A DNA stretch of 20,729 nt, from NCBI GenBank assembly GCA_021464525.1, contig JADRCO010001274.1, positions 1-20,729 of the forward strand, written 5' to 3'. The notes under the pieces are model-generated. The model had not been told where the DNA came from, made no database searches, and saw only the letters and a program-made list of their open reading frames with translations. Position numbers and translations under genes: made by a program. Position 1 is the stretch's first letter. The number at the start of each line of letters is the position of its first letter. Positions 9,352 to 19,231 of this stretch are shown here, one piece after another. The DNA comes from Rhizophagus sp. LPA8_4_AMF. Its lineage: Eukaryota > Glomeromycota > Glomeromycetes > Glomerales > Glomeraceae.

Positions 9352-9799
9352 TGAGATTTCATGCTTCGGCATAATTCATTATTTCCTGATGCGGGCGAAC
9401 GATATAATCTCTAAAATGAAACTCTCGTTAATATGGTATAATAAAATGTAGGGTCATAACAAATTTTTTATCGATATGTTTGGGCGGTTTTTTTTACAAC
9501 GGTTTATTTATATTTAAACCTCAAGATGGTATCTAAGCCACTTTGTCGATTTCGTATTATAATTACAAAAAAAAAATTCAAAAAACTATTTATACTACAT
9601 GTATTCTTAATCTAAATCTAAATATTAATTGAACACTATTCCTCTACGAAGGTTTAAAAATAAATCTTAATCTAGCTACTCTAAGAATTAAATTTATTGC
9701 TAAAATTTTTCCAAGAAGATCCTGCCTAAAAAATGTATACACTTACTTCGCAGGTTCCATTTCGAAGGTAACTTCAAAAGGTTTTTTTATTTATTTTTT
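9352..9799. other. Intergenic DNA, no gene seen
   Basis: It contains a GC-richer tail of the preceding island (GCTTCGGCATAATTC, GATGCGGGCGAACG) and then AT-rich sequence without open frames of note. Confidence 0.5.
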
Positions 9800-9874
9800 A
9801 ACGAACGTTAACTAATTGTTTTACTTTCAACGAACGTTAAACTTATTTTTAACGAACGTTAACTAATGTTCGTT
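9800..9874. repeat. Cluster of AACGAACGTTAA motifs
   Basis: The 12-mer AACGAACGTTAA occurs exactly at 9800, 9829 and 9851 (spacings 29 and 22). An inverted half GTTCGTT follows at 9868-9874, and a further AACGAACGG lies near 9927. The AACGTT core is self-complementary. It could be a binding-site array or a decayed minisatellite. Confidence 0.75.
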
Positions 9875-9986
9875 TTTCTCTTTTTTTTATGACCATAGCA
9901 AATCTTAGAAAATTTCGCTTTGTATAACGAACGGAAACTATAGTTTTATAATAAAAAGAACTGTAGAACAGCACATAAAAGCCAGA

Positions 9987-10160
9987 TTAGGAACTTATTT
10001 TTATTCTACGATAAAGAATTAGCATAATTCTATGCATTAAGTAGTTATTTGTATCAAATATTTCGTTATTTAATCCATGTATAAATATTATCTGCAAAAA
10101 TTTTAGCGTTACAAGTTGTGGTACTAAATGTTGTGCATTGTTGGCAACTCTAATTTGTGT
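9987..10160 (-). pseudogene. Possible coding fragment, unknown
   Basis: A minus-strand frame of 57 codons (RVANNAQHLVPQLVTLK near its start) is bounded by TAG upstream and TAA at 9987. It adjoins the hairpin-rich island at 10200-10400. Length alone is not significant in DNA this AT-rich. Amino-acid variety in the first 20 residues is the only support. Confidence 0.25.
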
Positions 10161-10199
10161 CTATTGATTCGCCTTAAGTAAAAAAATAGAGTCATGTAA

Positions 10200-10400
10200 C
10201 ATTAATTAATGGGTTTTGAATTGTGTCAGGACTATGAATTTCTGCGGTGTCACAATGCCAATTCTGTCTTGGCAAAATCAGCCATTAGCCAAAAATAATG
10301 TCAGCCAGCGTTACACTGATTGAAATCCTAAATTAGGCCGAAATTTAAAATAGTCACAGGCGATTCTGTGAAACGCAAAAAATAATCATCCCTGCATTGT
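10200..10400. mobile_element. Hairpin-rich island, possible DNA-transposon end
   Basis: This island is GC-richer, with stems TGCCAA/TTGGCA (10256-10261 with 10269-10274) and CACAG/CTGTG (10355-10359 with 10366-10370). On the minus strand a segment begins CAGTGTAACGCTGGCTGACA, which resembles the CAGTG start common in terminal inverted repeats of Tc1/mariner elements. I did not find the partner end or a transposase, so this is at most a fragment. Conserved dispersed-repeat sequence of another kind is equally possible. Confidence 0.3.
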
Positions 10401-10729
10401 GATAAGGGTAGCCTGAAATTTGTGTCCAAATTTGCATATCGACTAAGATTTGTCGGCATTACTTCTCAATTGTAACTAGTTTGATGCATTATTACTCCAT
10501 CAAGCAGGGATATCATAACCAGAATTAGTATTCCGGCTACTTTGAAGTTCTTTTAACTACAAGTTAATTTTTTGGGAACGAAAGAAACGCCTAGAGAGTA
10601 TTGCCTTGTAATGTAAACGACAGTGACTCTCTTGAGTATTTTCAGAACACGAACCAGAAAAAAACATTTTAAATTAAAATAACGATTATACGTAGTTTTT
10701 ACTTTTTTCACCAACAACGTAGAAAGTGA

Positions 10730-10939
10730 CAAGTTATTGTAGAGATTAATGGAGCTAAATCAGAAATCAACGAAATGAAAATCGAAGGCTAGACACGATA
10801 TTGGATATCATTCAAAAGACGTAATATAACGAGGTATTTTCTGGGTGCTGCGCACTCCCTCGAAGAGGTGGATTCGATGTTTTTCTACACTTTATTTACA
10901 AATTCCGAATTAAAGTACCATTCGTTTATTGATGTATAG
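10730..10939 (+). pseudogene. Coding-like remnant with one in-frame stop
   Basis: A single frame of 69 codons contains one internal TAG (10790-10792). The part after it reads TRYWISFKRRNITRYFLGAA, then a segment with HSLEEVDSMF, and closes with TAG at 10937. Balanced amino-acid use and local GC enrichment (CTGGGTGCTGCGCACTCCCT) distinguish it from chance frames. The family is unknown; it may be a decayed transposable-element exon. Confidence 0.35.
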
Positions 10940-11542
10940 GAAAAACTAATGGTAACCAAAAATAAAAATAAAAACAAAGCTAGATATTATAATGACAACT
11001 AATTACTACCGTATATACAGTATATCACCATAACTTTCAAGTCTATTGCGCAGTAACACGTGATTTATCTGAACGAATAACGTGAGCACACTACTCATCA
11101 CAGTTGTCCAACGTGTTTCCGATATTTTTTACTTAGTTTTAGCTAGTCATTTTCTAAAAAAAATTTTAATTTTTTTTTTTGTGCATATTTTCAAATTAGT
11201 TTCATGTTTCAATAAATCTTTTTTTGTATTAATTTATAATTTTTTTGGTTTATACTCATTTCCTTATTTGTAAATATAAAAAAAAAATTAACCCAAGTTT
11301 AATCTTATTATATAATTTGTGAAAGTTAAATGATTTGATAAAAAATGAACAATTTATATGTTCATAGTAAGCATAATGTAATGATGTACGACGTTATTAA
11401 ATAAAAAAACAAACATAAACATTCTAATTTTCTTTGTTTTGATAATTTATTAACTGCATTGTGAATCTTTATTTTTTTTTTCGTATATTTTTTATCCTTT
11501 ATATTTTTTTTATTTATTTGTTTATTTTTTTTAAAAAAAAAT
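10940..11542. other. Intergenic DNA upstream of the F-box gene
   Basis: AT-rich, no gene. The frame at 11082-11273 is hydrophobic low complexity. The open frame reaching the F-box gene from 11461 is translated T-rich leader, not protein. Confidence 0.55.
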
Positions 11543-11706
11543 TTCCCTTTTTTCGTTTCCCTTTTTTGCTTCCCTTTTTTCTTGCTTCCATTCCACTTTC
11601 CTTTTTGCTTTCCTATTTTTCGCTTCCTTTTTGTTCACTCTCTTTTGTGTTCCCTTTCTTTTGCTTCCCATTTTTTTGTTTCCTCCTTGTTTGCTTTCCA
11701 TTTTTT
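11543..11706 (+). repeat. Pyrimidine-rich degenerate repeat in the F-box leader
   Basis: About a dozen imperfect units of TTTGCTTCCCTTTTT or TTTCCCTTTTTTCG. The strand is nearly all C and T for 164 bases, ending 39 bases before the ATG after a run of about 19 A. Pyrimidine tracts near fungal transcription starts are common; the repetitive organisation is unusual. Transcription-initiation context or triplex potential is inference. Confidence 0.75.
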
Positions 11707-11745
11707 CAATTTTTCAAAAAAAAAAAAAAAAAAATCTTAATAATA

Positions 11746-13209
11746 ATGAAGGAAATTAATTTTGATTGTTTAATACAAATTATTAATGAACTAAAAAATG
11801 ATAAGAAAACATTATACTCATGTCTTTTGATCAATAAAAAATGGAGTAATATCGTAATACCAATATTATGGAAGAATCATTCATGGAATATTTATAAACA
11901 TGAATCAAAAATAAAATTTTATAATATAATATTATCATTTTTATCATTAGAAACAAGAAATAATTTATTAAATAATGAAATTAAATTACCTTCTATAACA
12001 TTAAAATTAAAACCTTCATTATTTAATTATTTAAATTATTGTGAATTTCCTGAACCTGAAAATATTAAAGATATTATAAGAATGATTTTAGGTAAAATTG
12101 TTATTCATTATACTTATGATAAAAAATATTTATTATTAGAACAAGAAATTTATAAATTATTCGTTAATAATTGTAAAGATTTTAAAAATTTAATATGGAA
12201 AACTTGTCAACCTTTATCTTTATTCCCTGGAGCTACAAATTGTTTCTCTAAACTTTATAGTTTATCTATTGATCCTGATAATATAAATTCTAATGCTATT
12301 TATGAGATGTCAAAAATTTGTAAAAATTTAAATATATTATCAATTTATAATTGTTCAAAGGATCATCATGGATTAATTTCTTTGATTGACGTTCAAAAAA
12401 ATTTAGAAAAATTAAATATTTATCATAATGATATTAATAAGAAAGGAAATTGTCAAGAATTAAGTAAAGCATTAGCAAGAAAAGGTGATACTATATATGA
12501 ACTTCATTTGGATTTAATTAATAATATTCCTTATTCATTTATGATTTCTTTAAATAATTTAAAACGTATTGATATTTATAATCATGAAACTTATCAAGAT
12601 ATATTAGAAGAGATTAATGAATTTCAACAATATCTTGCAATTTCAAAATTTCCTAAACTGGAATTTTTTAATGTTAAAGGACTTTTATGTTTTAAAGAAT
12701 TTTCATTATTAATTAAAGAAACAAGAGGAAATATTTTAAATCTTTTAATTGATATTAAAACGGATGAAGTTATTATTAAAAATACTGGAATGTTAATTAA
12801 AGAAATTTCTTATAATTGTCCAAATATTAAAATATTATATACTTTTATTGAATCAAAAGATTTTATTCATATAAAATCTTTATTATTAAATTGTAAAAAA
12901 TTACAAGATATAAGATTTTATAGTTTAAATAATTTAATTGAAGATTATTATCATGATAATATAGGTGATGAATTATTAAATATTTTATCAAATAATAATG
13001 ATTTATTTTCTTTAAATAATCTTTTAATTAGTGAAGATTGGGGTTATTCTATCGATGCTCTTGAAAGATTTTTTCAAAGTTTTAGAGAAAAAAATTTGAT
13101 TTCTTTTAATATTATGCATAAAAGAAATTATTATATTACTGATGATCATAAAGAAATTATTAGAAAATATATTAATGAAGGTGTAATCCGTTATTCTAAT
13201 TATATGTAA
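11746..13209 (+). CDS. F-box protein with degenerate leucine-rich repeats
   Basis: 487 residues, intronless. The ATG at 11746 is chosen because the F-box begins at once; the frame continues open to 11461 only through T-rich leader. Residues 4-45 match the F-box pattern: FDCLIQIINEL, then KTLYSCLLINKKWSN and PILWKN with the conserved Trp. An F-box binds Skp1 and places the protein in an SCF ubiquitin ligase. The rest has irregular LRR-like strands of L-x-x-L-x-I type: FSKLYSLSI near 167, CKNLNILSI near 192, LEKLNIY near 220, LKRIDIY near 272, LEFFNVKG near 305, CPNIKILY near 358 and CKKLQDIRF near 383. These presumably form the substrate-binding solenoid. No signal peptide or membrane segment, so it should be cytosolic or nuclear. 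The family is greatly expanded in Glomeromycotina, so the substrate cannot be guessed. It is a lone gene with its own 3' signal. Confidence 0.88.
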   Translation: MKEINFDCLIQIINELKNDKKTLYSCLLINKKWSNIVIPILWKNHSWNIYKHESKIKFYNIILSFLSLETRNNLLNNEIKLPSITLKLKPSLFNYLNYCEFPEPENIKDIIRMILGKIVIHYTYDKKYLLLEQEIYKLFVNNCKDFKNLIWKTCQPLSLFPGATNCFSKLYSLSIDPDNINSNAIYEMSKICKNLNILSIYNCSKDHHGLISLIDVQKNLEKLNIYHNDINKKGNCQELSKALARKGDTIYELHLDLINNIPYSFMISLNNLKRIDIYNHETYQDILEEINEFQQYLAISKFPKLEFFNVKGLLCFKEFSLLIKETRGNILNLLIDIKTDEVIIKNTGMLIKEISYNCPNIKILYTFIESKDFIHIKSLLLNCKKLQDIRFYSLNNLIEDYYHDNIGDELLNILSNNNDLFSLNNLLISEDWGYSIDALERFFQSFREKNLISFNIMHKRNYYITDDHKEIIRKYINEGVIRYSNYM

Positions 13210-13236
13210 TAGCTTTCGTTTTTATTTTGGTTTTAC

Positions 13237-13242
13237 AATAAA
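13237..13242 (+). other. Polyadenylation signal of the F-box gene
   Basis: AATAAA lies 27 bases after the stop codon, within T-rich sequence. Confidence 0.55.
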
Positions 13243-14404
13243 CGAAATAATGTTTAAAATATTGATACTGGATCACGAGAATTATATATTGATGTACGTA
13301 ATAATGATCACGTGGAAATTTTCGTGACGTCGCTTTAAAAAATTAAAATAATTTTTACATACAAAATCATTCATTTCTTTACTCGATGAAATTAGCCAAA
13401 TTAACTGTATTATCTTACGTTATTATGGATTAATATCTTCATTCCGGACTAATAATTGCAACAATAGCCTTCATTTTTTTACGCTCCGGATTAACATTTC
13501 TCAAAAGTATACATTAAATAGTCATATATGAAATTACGAATAATACCCGCAAAAATGTATAATATACTATATACGAAATATTTTACTATTTTACTATTTA
13601 AGGAAATACTTTTTTGTTTGAATAAATTTGTTATTTAAACGTAATAAAAAAATTTTAAATTTTTTTTTTTCCTTTATTTCGAACCAAGATTTCGACATGA
13701 TCCGGTCTTATAGCTAACAATGTATCTAACATTATTTGTTCCCTTATTTTGCTTTCATACAGTATCTTTTATATAAATAATGTCATATAAATTATGATAT
13801 ACCGCCAATCATGACTAATCTCGTGTTATAAGAACCTAATGTCCACCTGCCCTTAAATTATTATTACACGATAACCATTCACCAGTCAGTGGCTAAATGA
13901 TATTATCATTTAAATCGGTATATTAAACCATATTAAACCAGTTTGGACAGTTGTTTATATTTCTTGAGAAGCTAGTTGTACGACAGTGTCATAATCAAAT
14001 TTACAAAAATATTTATTCAGGTAAAAGTCGTAAGAACCAATAAAATTTTCGAAAAACAACTTTCAAAAGCAAAAATTAATTAAATCACAAAAATTTAATA
14101 AATTACGTATGTGGAAAATTATTATTGGTTCATGAAATGTTATAAATATTAAAAGCCTCATTCAATTCTTAGCCTCAATTGATTTATTTATTTATTTATT
14201 TTCTTATTGTTTATTGTTTGTCTTTTACAGCAAAATATTATTACTCTTTTCTGATACAACTTAAGACTTTCTAATTATCTTTTTATTTATATACTTTGAA
14301 ATAAAAAAATTATTATTTATACTATATTACTAATAATTTTATCATAAGGTTAATATATATACTTTTTTTTTTAATTGATAAACGATTCCCTAAATTTGTT
14401 CGTT
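13243..14404. other. Intergenic DNA, CpG-containing, no gene seen
   Basis: No open frame of note. Hand-counting gives about 30 CpG from 13210 to 14404 (about 25 per kb), typical of other intergenic parts of this window. That makes the change at about 14,405 conspicuous. Confidence 0.6.
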
Positions 14405-14457
14405 ATATAGAGTTATGAAACAATAATATTTCAAATATTCTAATAAGATATTTTATT

Positions 14458-14610
14458 ATGTATAGTACACTTTTGAATAATGAATTTATAAATATATTAT
14501 ATGGAAAAGCCATCCATAATATTTCCATTACACAAAATGATGTTCTCACAGCCCACAAAAGCCTTCCACAGCCTCTACAGCAGCAGTATATTTATAGAGT
14601 TACTTTTTAA
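14458..14610 (+). pseudogene. Short coding-like frame, 50 codons
   Basis: It starts with ATG and ends with TAA. The C-terminal half (HKSLPQPLQQQYIYRV) is Gln/Pro rich and unlike translated intergenic DNA. No domain or signal peptide. It lies just inside the left edge of the CpG-poor block. Confidence 0.25.
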
Positions 14611-14651
14611 AATTTCTTTAATTCATTTTGAAACATTTTAAATATTTGAAG

Positions 14652-14782
14652 TTACTGTTCCAAATTCACTATGCATCAAAATCAAAAAATACTCTCATAT
14701 TTTAAATAACTTATTATATTTCTGCTCCAGATTCACTATACATCAAAGATCAGAAAATACCTCATACTTTAAGTAACTTCTC
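14652..14782. repeat. Degenerate tandem duplication, about 67-bp period
   Basis: Two units share CCA-ATTCACTAT-CATCAAA-ATC-AAAATAC-CTCATA-TTTAA-TAACTT with about one difference in five. In protein terms unit 1 reads VPNSLCIKIKKYSHILNNL and unit 2, in the next frame, reads APDSLYIKDQKIPHTLSNF. This suggests an original 66-bp (22-residue) protein repeat since broken by a one-base indel. Confidence 0.65.
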
Positions 14783-15505
14783 AATATAATCAGTAGAAAA
14801 GATACTTAATTACTAAAGTATTAAAGCCAAGTAGCTATACCTTTACTATAGTTGAAGTTGAATAATAAAACATTCAAACAATAGTCACCAAATGAATTGA
14901 ATCCATACACTAAAGGTTTTGTTCAAAAGATCAACATAGATATTCAAGCAAAGATTGATTAAACATAAACTATGGAACAATACAAATTACAGCAAAATAG
15001 TTATTAAATTTCTAAAGTCTGAATGGATGATTAATTTTAAAGACTTGTTACATAGATTGATTGATTGTCTCTAAAAAATTTTCCATACTAATTATAAGAT
15101 AATTGTAAAAAACTATAATTTTTATGGGTTAGGATTTGCCAACACTTTCATATACTTTCATAACTTTAATTTTTAAATGTATCTTATTTATGCTTCTCCA
15201 TTGATTCATGTCATTGTATAAGCTCATTATTTACTTCTCATTCTTCTATTTATTTTCCCCTAGTTTTTATTTTTATATTATTTGCATACCTTTAATTGCA
15301 GTTTCAATATCAGTGACATGATGGAACTATACGATTTCTTAAATGAAATTAAATAATTTTCAATTTATAATCACTTTTCACATTTAACATGGTATGCTAT
15401 CACTCTATAACTTCCAATATTTAATCTAAGGCCTGTTTTTAAGAGTTGAGAAAATGTTATACTGCCTTAATTGAGGACCAAAAAGTCTTATAAATAGAAA
15501 AGTAG

Positions 15506-15679
15506 TACAATATTAAGAATTATTTACAGAGGTATCATACAGGGTATCATAATGGAAACCTACCTGGTGAAAAAGTACTAATAAATAATAGACCTATTAA
15601 AACGAATACCACTGATATCCAATGGTCAGAAGACGATGTATTACAACAACCATGGGAAATCTCAGGAGAATTCCTATAG
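15506..15679 (+). pseudogene. Coding-like fragment, 57 codons
   Basis: An open frame between TAG (15503) and TAG (15677), without a start codon. It contains YHTGYHNGNLPGEKV and later DIQWSEDDVLQQPWEI, a balanced hydrophilic composition with two Trp. At the DNA level GGTATCATA occurs twice, 13 bases apart (15531 and 15544). Family unknown. Probably an internal piece of a decayed gene on the plus strand. Confidence 0.35.
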
Positions 15680-15933
15680 AGAAATGAAATATAATTTGAT
15701 CATAATTTATAACAAAGTTAATAAGTCTTTTTAGAATTTATATAAAAATTATTCTTTAAAGATATTTCCTTTTCTTTTATCCTATTTCTTTTTGTATGTA
15801 GAAGTATTCTCATTTCATCATTCCTCTCTCATACTTTATCTCAGGTTCTTTCTCCTATATATTTATTTGCATTATCTCCTTTTATTAAGTTAATTTTTCA
15901 CAAATACCGCCATTCTCTCCATTATTAATAAAA

Positions 15934-16371
15934 ATGATTATCATAGATCCCAAAATGAAAGGAGTGTTGCAAGACCAAGTATTTAAGGAAGAAATGCAAA
16001 AAAAAATTTCACAGCCGATACATATTACAAGAAGTTTCTGCTTTTATTTAGAAATTGTTTCCATTTCACATCAAAAAAAAGATAACATAATGTCAGTCTT
16101 TAAGCAATTCAGGAACGTCCAGCAATGTAAACTATTCACATGATCCAATGCTAAAGTTCAGTAAGCACGAATTATTTTTGATCATGCTGAAGCCATCAAT
16201 TACTTTGATCACTTTGAAGATACATGGGCTGTCTTCTGTTTTTCACCCATATTTTCACTACTTTCAATAATTGTTTCTTCTGGAAAGGACCTACTATGTA
16301 ATATTACATGCTACCAACATTTTATGGCTAAAGCAAAATCAAAATTCACATTTATACTGAATGCTAATTAA
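15934..16371 (+). pseudogene. Coding-like frame with two internal stops, 145 codons
   Basis: From ATG at 15934 (MIIIDPKMKGVLQDQVFKEE) a single frame is open to TGA at 16141. It is interrupted again by TAA at 16162, then open for 68 codons to TAA at 16369. The last part carries FDHAEAINYFDHFEDTW, a hydrophobic segment (PIFSLLSIIVS) and four Cys. Conservation of one frame over 438 bp with two closely spaced stops fits a nonsense-mutated gene better than chance. A pyrimidine-rich stretch (15770-15930) precedes the ATG, as a promoter or leader might. No known domain recognised. Confidence 0.4.
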
Positions 16372-16561
16372 GTAATTGTACAAACACAAATTCAACAATG
16401 CACGATTGTCACCCCTGGGATGACTCATTTCACTATTTAATTAAATTTTTTTAAATTTCCCTAACTCCTCTAAAACATTTGTGAGTCAAGTAACATAGTA
16501 AGGATTAATCTTCTATGGAAAAAGCAAAATGATCTCTTAGATTTTATATATTATTCTATAA

Positions 16562-16702
16562 ACCATACAAGTATATCTTATTACAATTATATGGTTTGAT
16601 GGTTCTATTAGTATAGAAGGGGTTAGCTGTACTTTTAAAATGGAAGAAATGAGAAAATCAAATAAAGATATATACAATATTATAATCAAACAGGCTGATT
16701 GA
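16562..16702 (+). pseudogene. Coding-like fragment, 46 codons
   Basis: The frame contains WFDGSISIEGVSCTFKMEEM followed by a Lys/Asp/Ile-rich helix, ending with TGA at 16700. The opposite strand has an open frame (16537-16806), but it translates to hydrophobic low-complexity sequence, so I favour the plus strand. Confidence 0.3.
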
Positions 16703-16975
16703 AATTTAAAAAAGACAACTTTCTGATGAAATTTAAATGGTCCCATTTTCTTATATTTGTGAGGGATTAGTAAAGATAAGAAGTTATCATTGCCTTTATA
16801 GATCAATCAAAAGAAATATTAAACAAACAAATGAATTTTTAATTAAAAAATTCCTTTGAATTATAAAAATATTTAATGTAGTGGTTTAAAGGTACAACTT
16901 GTAAATATTAGATGATAGGCATGAAAGAAAATACCTAATATTAATTCATTTGTATTTACTATCATACAATTCTTC

Positions 16976-17138
16976 TCATATATAGATAGTATATTCATCT
17001 CACTAGATGATTTAAAAAAAGAGCAAACCAATTGGAGTGATCTTTAACCACAGTGTACAAAATACATGTTCAGGAATACTTGATATAAAACTTGAACCTT
17101 TAGTAAATATAAGTGATCTTCTCTATGAAATTTTCTAG
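16976..17138 (+). pseudogene. Frameshifted coding-like fragment
   Basis: The upstream frame reads DSIFISLDDLKK. At the A7 run (17014-17020) a one-base shift leads into a frame containing KPIGVIFNHSVQ and ILDIKLEPLVNISDLLYEIF, ending TAG at 17136. The slip lies in the homopolymer, where indels accumulate most easily. Confidence 0.35.
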
Positions 17139-17309
17139 AACTTTATTATAACATATATTAAATACATAATACATAATGATAATTTAACAACAATCCATGT
17201 ATGATAACATAGATAGCAGAAGATTGTTTATTGAATTGGATATGAAATTATTAAAAGGATTTACAAAAATCAAAATATAATTCAATTGATAGACAAATTA
17301 AATGTTGGA

Positions 17310-17545
17310 GTTAGACCTTTTTAATGTCCAATTTGGACTATAATTTATTTAAGGGGTTAGAGTTTTTTAATGTCCAATTGGGATTAGACTATAATCTGAT
17401 TGGGGTCAGGCCATTTTAATGTCCAATTGGGTTCGGACCACAATTTTTTTAAAATCTGATTGGGTCAGGCCATATTTTTTTAAATGTTCAATTGGAGTTG
17501 GATATTGATTGAGGTCAAACTTTAAAATGTCCAATTTATTGTTGA
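17310..17545. repeat. Five-copy degenerate repeat, TTTTAATGTCCAATTGGG core
   Basis: AATGTCCAAT-like cores start at 17323, 17369, 17418, 17483 and 17526 (spacings 46, 49, 65 and 43). The copies alternate with a second motif, CTGATTGGGGTCAGGCCA or its relatives (GGAGTTAGACC, GGGGTTAGAG, GAGGTCAAAC). Spacings are not multiples of three, so it is unlikely to be a coding repeat. It stands out by its G-rich TTGGGG runs. Confidence 0.8.
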
Positions 17546-17860
17546 ATTGGTTTTAAGGATAATAATGTTGTATCACTGATCTTGATGATGGAAACTTTAA
17601 GGTCAACATGAAATAATATTCTACAATGATGATTAGTATCTTGCAAAACTCACCAAATTTGGTATTTCCTTAGTTTCAAAAGTGTGTAAAGGTGTGTCAT
17701 AGTCAAAAATTATGATCTAAGAGGAGAAATGGAAAGAATCCGAAGTATCTTTATAAACTATGTTAGTTATAATATCTGTATATTTTAAATAGATGAAAAA
17801 ACCACATTAATTGTATATGATCAATTTAATGAGTGTATATGTAGAATTAGAATGGTAAAT

Positions 17861-18043
17861 CTACAGTAATGTGTACAGTATACATTTTAAAGTATACCAA
17901 AACTTGTATAATGAATTATAATTGTTATTGGCCAATTCCTTACTTGACATCTTAAAATCTTGGAGTTGTCTGTTTAATGTTTGAATCTGTCTTTAGTTTC
18001 CATGCATGGGTCTATCTAATCCTACAAGAATTCCATTTGGATA
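17861..18043 (-). pseudogene. Minus-strand coding-like fragment with one stop
   Basis: It is read between CTA at 18044 and CTA at 17861, 61 codons with an internal TAA (17993-17995). The middle (RQIQTLNRQLQDFKMSSKEL) looks like a short coiled coil. It is the only minus-strand candidate of this quality in the CpG-poor block. Confidence 0.25.
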
Positions 18044-18135
18044 CTAAGTGTGCTATTCCAGGTCTTTAATAAATTATATAAAAAAATATTTTGTCAATTT
18101 CTGATATATCACAAAATTTTATGCTAAATTATTGA

Positions 18136-18326
18136 AACAAACATTTCAGTCCATATGGTGATTATCAAAAATATGCGTATCAATATGATGAGAAAAGCAA
18201 TATAGAATATGGAAAAAAGTAACATGGAAAGATACAGAAGATGAAGGATATAATAGTGATGATTGGTTTTTGAGCACTACATATCAAGAAAATTTAGAAG
18301 AATGGATTTGTAAATTTTTTCCATAA
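18136..18326 (+). pseudogene. Two-frame coding-like remnant joined at an A AAA AAG heptamer
   Basis: Frame one (SPYGDYQKYAYQYDEKSNIE) runs to AAG TAA. Stepping back one base on the heptamer A AAA AAG (18213-18219), directly before that stop, continues into a 35-codon frame (KDTEDEGYNSDDWFLSTTYQ), ending TAA at 18324. Both halves are acidic, Tyr-rich and similar in style, so they belong together. An acceptor-like TTTCAG at 18144-18149 lies just upstream. A one-base indel in the A6 run is the simplest explanation. Programmed -1 frameshifting is possible but unsupported by other evidence. Confidence 0.45.
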
Positions 18327-19231
18327 GAAACAAATATTAGATGCAACTGTATAAAGAAATAATAAACTAGAAGGAAATAACAAAATAATATTCTGGTAAT
18401 AATACTGTTATTCCATTCCAATAGGATTTGTTCTACATGATCTCACCATAAATCAAGTTGTAGATCCATCTTTCTTCTAATTCCTATATGGCCTTTAAAA
18501 TAGAAATGATAAATACTTAGTGGATAATATATTTTTCACATATTTTAGATTATTTTGAAGTAAAATCTTGACAAACTCCATAATATTAATTGTTAAATGT
18601 GAAATTATCATTCATTTAATTATTTATCTATTACTTATAATTCCTTTGTCATCACCTAACTGCACTCCTAACAACTGAATCACAGTAATTATACTCTAAA
18701 AACTTTACCATAGCAATTTTTTTAAAAAATTAATGGAAAATCAACAATTTTGAATTATTAGTAAACTTTGATTAAATTTTATAAATTTATTGATCTTTAT
18801 AATAATGAAAATAATAATTAAATTAGTGTATTGTTTACTCAAAATAAGAAAAGTATCAGAAGATCCAAACTAATTAGTGTTAGTAAAACAATCAGCTACT
18901 TTTATTAATGATAACTGTCAATTATGCAGAAAAGTTTAGGCCTGTAACTATAAATTTTCAATACTGTTCAATTAAAACACAAAAATTCACCCAAAAACGA
19001 TAGAATGAGATAGGTGGCCAAATCCAGAAAGTAATTAAACAAAGGGAAAATGAAAGCAGGCTCAAGTAACCACCATATTTATAATACTTTATTTGTATTT
19101 CATTGCTGATGACTTCAGCATGTGATAAATTATTATGAAATTTCATTCAGTCTTTTTTTTATGGAGAAAGATTATGTATTATAAAATTATGCATATATGA
19201 ATTAATGAATTACATCTTTAAAGAATATTAA

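Noticed and set aside
11461..11745. Long N-terminal extension of the F-box protein from a GTG
   Set aside because: It translates the pyrimidine-rich repeat and an A-run. The F-box starts at the ATG at 11746, and GTG starts are not expected in a fungus.
13675..13725. Possible tRNA fragment on the minus strand (GGTTCGAA)
   Set aside because: Only a T-loop-like word is present. No acceptor, D-arm or anticodon arm can be built around it.
16537..16806. 89-codon minus-strand frame as a membrane protein
   Set aside because: The hydrophobicity follows from translating A/T-rich antisense. The plus strand has the better-composed frame at 16562-16702.
17310..17545. CRISPR-like array
   Set aside because: Units are degenerate, spacings run from 43 to 65 bp, there are no cas genes, and the context is eukaryotic.
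18958..19146. 62-codon minus-strand frame with hydrophobic segment
   Set aside because: Within the decayed block. Plus-strand readings of the same bases look at least as coding-like, and no start context or homology is visible.
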